Of a DNA stretch of 64,000 nucleotides, positions 63,874 to 64,000 are shown in pieces. Position numbers and translations under genes: made by a program. The stretch is from Mycobacterium paraffinicum (GTDB taxonomy: Bacteria > Actinomycetota > Actinomycetes > Mycobacteriales > Mycobacteriaceae), in NCBI RefSeq assembly GCF_001907675.1, contig NZ_MPNT01000019.1, positions 47,505-111,504 of the forward strand, written 5' to 3'. A model generated the notes under the pieces. It was not told the origin of the DNA and made no database searches. It saw only the letters and a list, made by a program, of their open reading frames with translations. How positions within the stretch are numbered: position 1 is the stretch's first letter; every line of letters starts with the position of its first letter.

Positions 63874-64000
63874 TGTCAATGGCCAAGTAGAAGTACCCGC
63901 TGGTGGCCGGATAAAAGTACCCACCCCGTGCAGTGATTCTTAGATTGGTTGGGGGTTCTCCTTCCGGTGTTGGGCGTCCTTCATTCGGTAGGACTGGCCG
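63874..64000 (-). mobile_element. End of an IS21-family element
   Basis: The terminus starts TGTCAATGG at 63874. Two 18-bp terminal repeats, each ending in AAGTACCC (63881-63898 and 63905-63922), lie 24 bases apart, as is usual for IS21-type ends. The rest of the element lies beyond the window. Confidence 0.8.
63940..64000 (-). CDS. istB: IstB-like helper protein, C-terminus only
   Basis: The last 19 codons read GQSYRMKDAQHRKENPQPI and stop at 63940. GxSYRM followed by a basic tail is the usual end of IstB, the ATP-binding helper of IS21 transposition. The gene continues out of the window to the right. Confidence 0.7.
   Translation of the reverse strand, partial: GQSYRMKDAQHRKENPQPI

Noticed and set aside
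1..64000. CRISPR arrays, tRNA or rRNA genes
   Set aside because: No regularly spaced direct repeats and no tRNA or rRNA signature seen by eye on either strand.

Overview
The window looks like part of a large conjugative plasmid or an integrated conjugative element of a Mycobacterium species. Three signals support this: two MmpL transporters, one with its MmpS partner; an EccA-type ATPase of the mycobacterial type VII secretion family; and a type IV-like transfer operon with a very large MobF relaxase of actinobacterial type. High-GC codon use and dense insertion sequences fit an accessory replicon. No rRNA, tRNA or CRISPR array was seen.

Layout. 1-10,300 is a divergent transfer locus: an XRE-type regulator faces a tightly overlapping operon of membrane proteins, a TcpC/VirB8-like protein, a VirB4-like ATPase, a polytopic VirB6-like protein and an EccA-like AAA+ ATPase. 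10,783-14,414 is a compact three-gene operon (HTH plus Ser/Thr kinase, SF2 helicase, small Cys protein) lodged between the transfer operon and the relaxase; it is a candidate undescribed defence or stress system. 14,621-20,476 is the relaxase, followed by an oriT-like stretch, a DNA-binding accessory protein and an HNH protein.

22,301-41,957 is the most unusual part. A conserved integrase / small XRE protein / zinc-ribbon protein module of about 4 kb has been blown up to about 20 kb by nested insertions. The integrase can be rebuilt from three pieces. A 10.6 kb recombinase element sits in its box-I arginine motif, and a 4.0 kb recombinase element sits just before its Gly-His motif. Inside the 10.6 kb element, a 6.1 kb element with three recombinases and a DUF6262-like protein sits in the His-Arg-His-Ser-like motif of a recombinase gene. 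All three are Tn554/RIT-like tyrosine-recombinase transposons, and each lies in a conserved catalytic motif of another tyrosine recombinase. The zinc-ribbon gene is split by a small TGTC...GACA element (5-bp target duplication), which is itself split by an IS30-family element.

42,117-55,238 is envelope and lipid transport: three TetR regulators with shared 25-bp operator-like palindromes, a DUF6188 protein, an MmpL coupled to an alpha/beta hydrolase, an MmpS-MmpL pair and an esterase. 55,516-59,240 is an IS graveyard (a frameshifted, truncated IS1380-like gene, then an IS5-family element split by an intact ISL3-family element with an 8-bp target duplication). 59,273-62,542 is a lipid-oxidation cluster (acyl-CoA dehydrogenase, transglutaminase-like protein, cytochrome P450). 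The window ends in a lipase gene broken by a 68-bp MITE, and in the end of an IS21-family element with the istB C-terminus.
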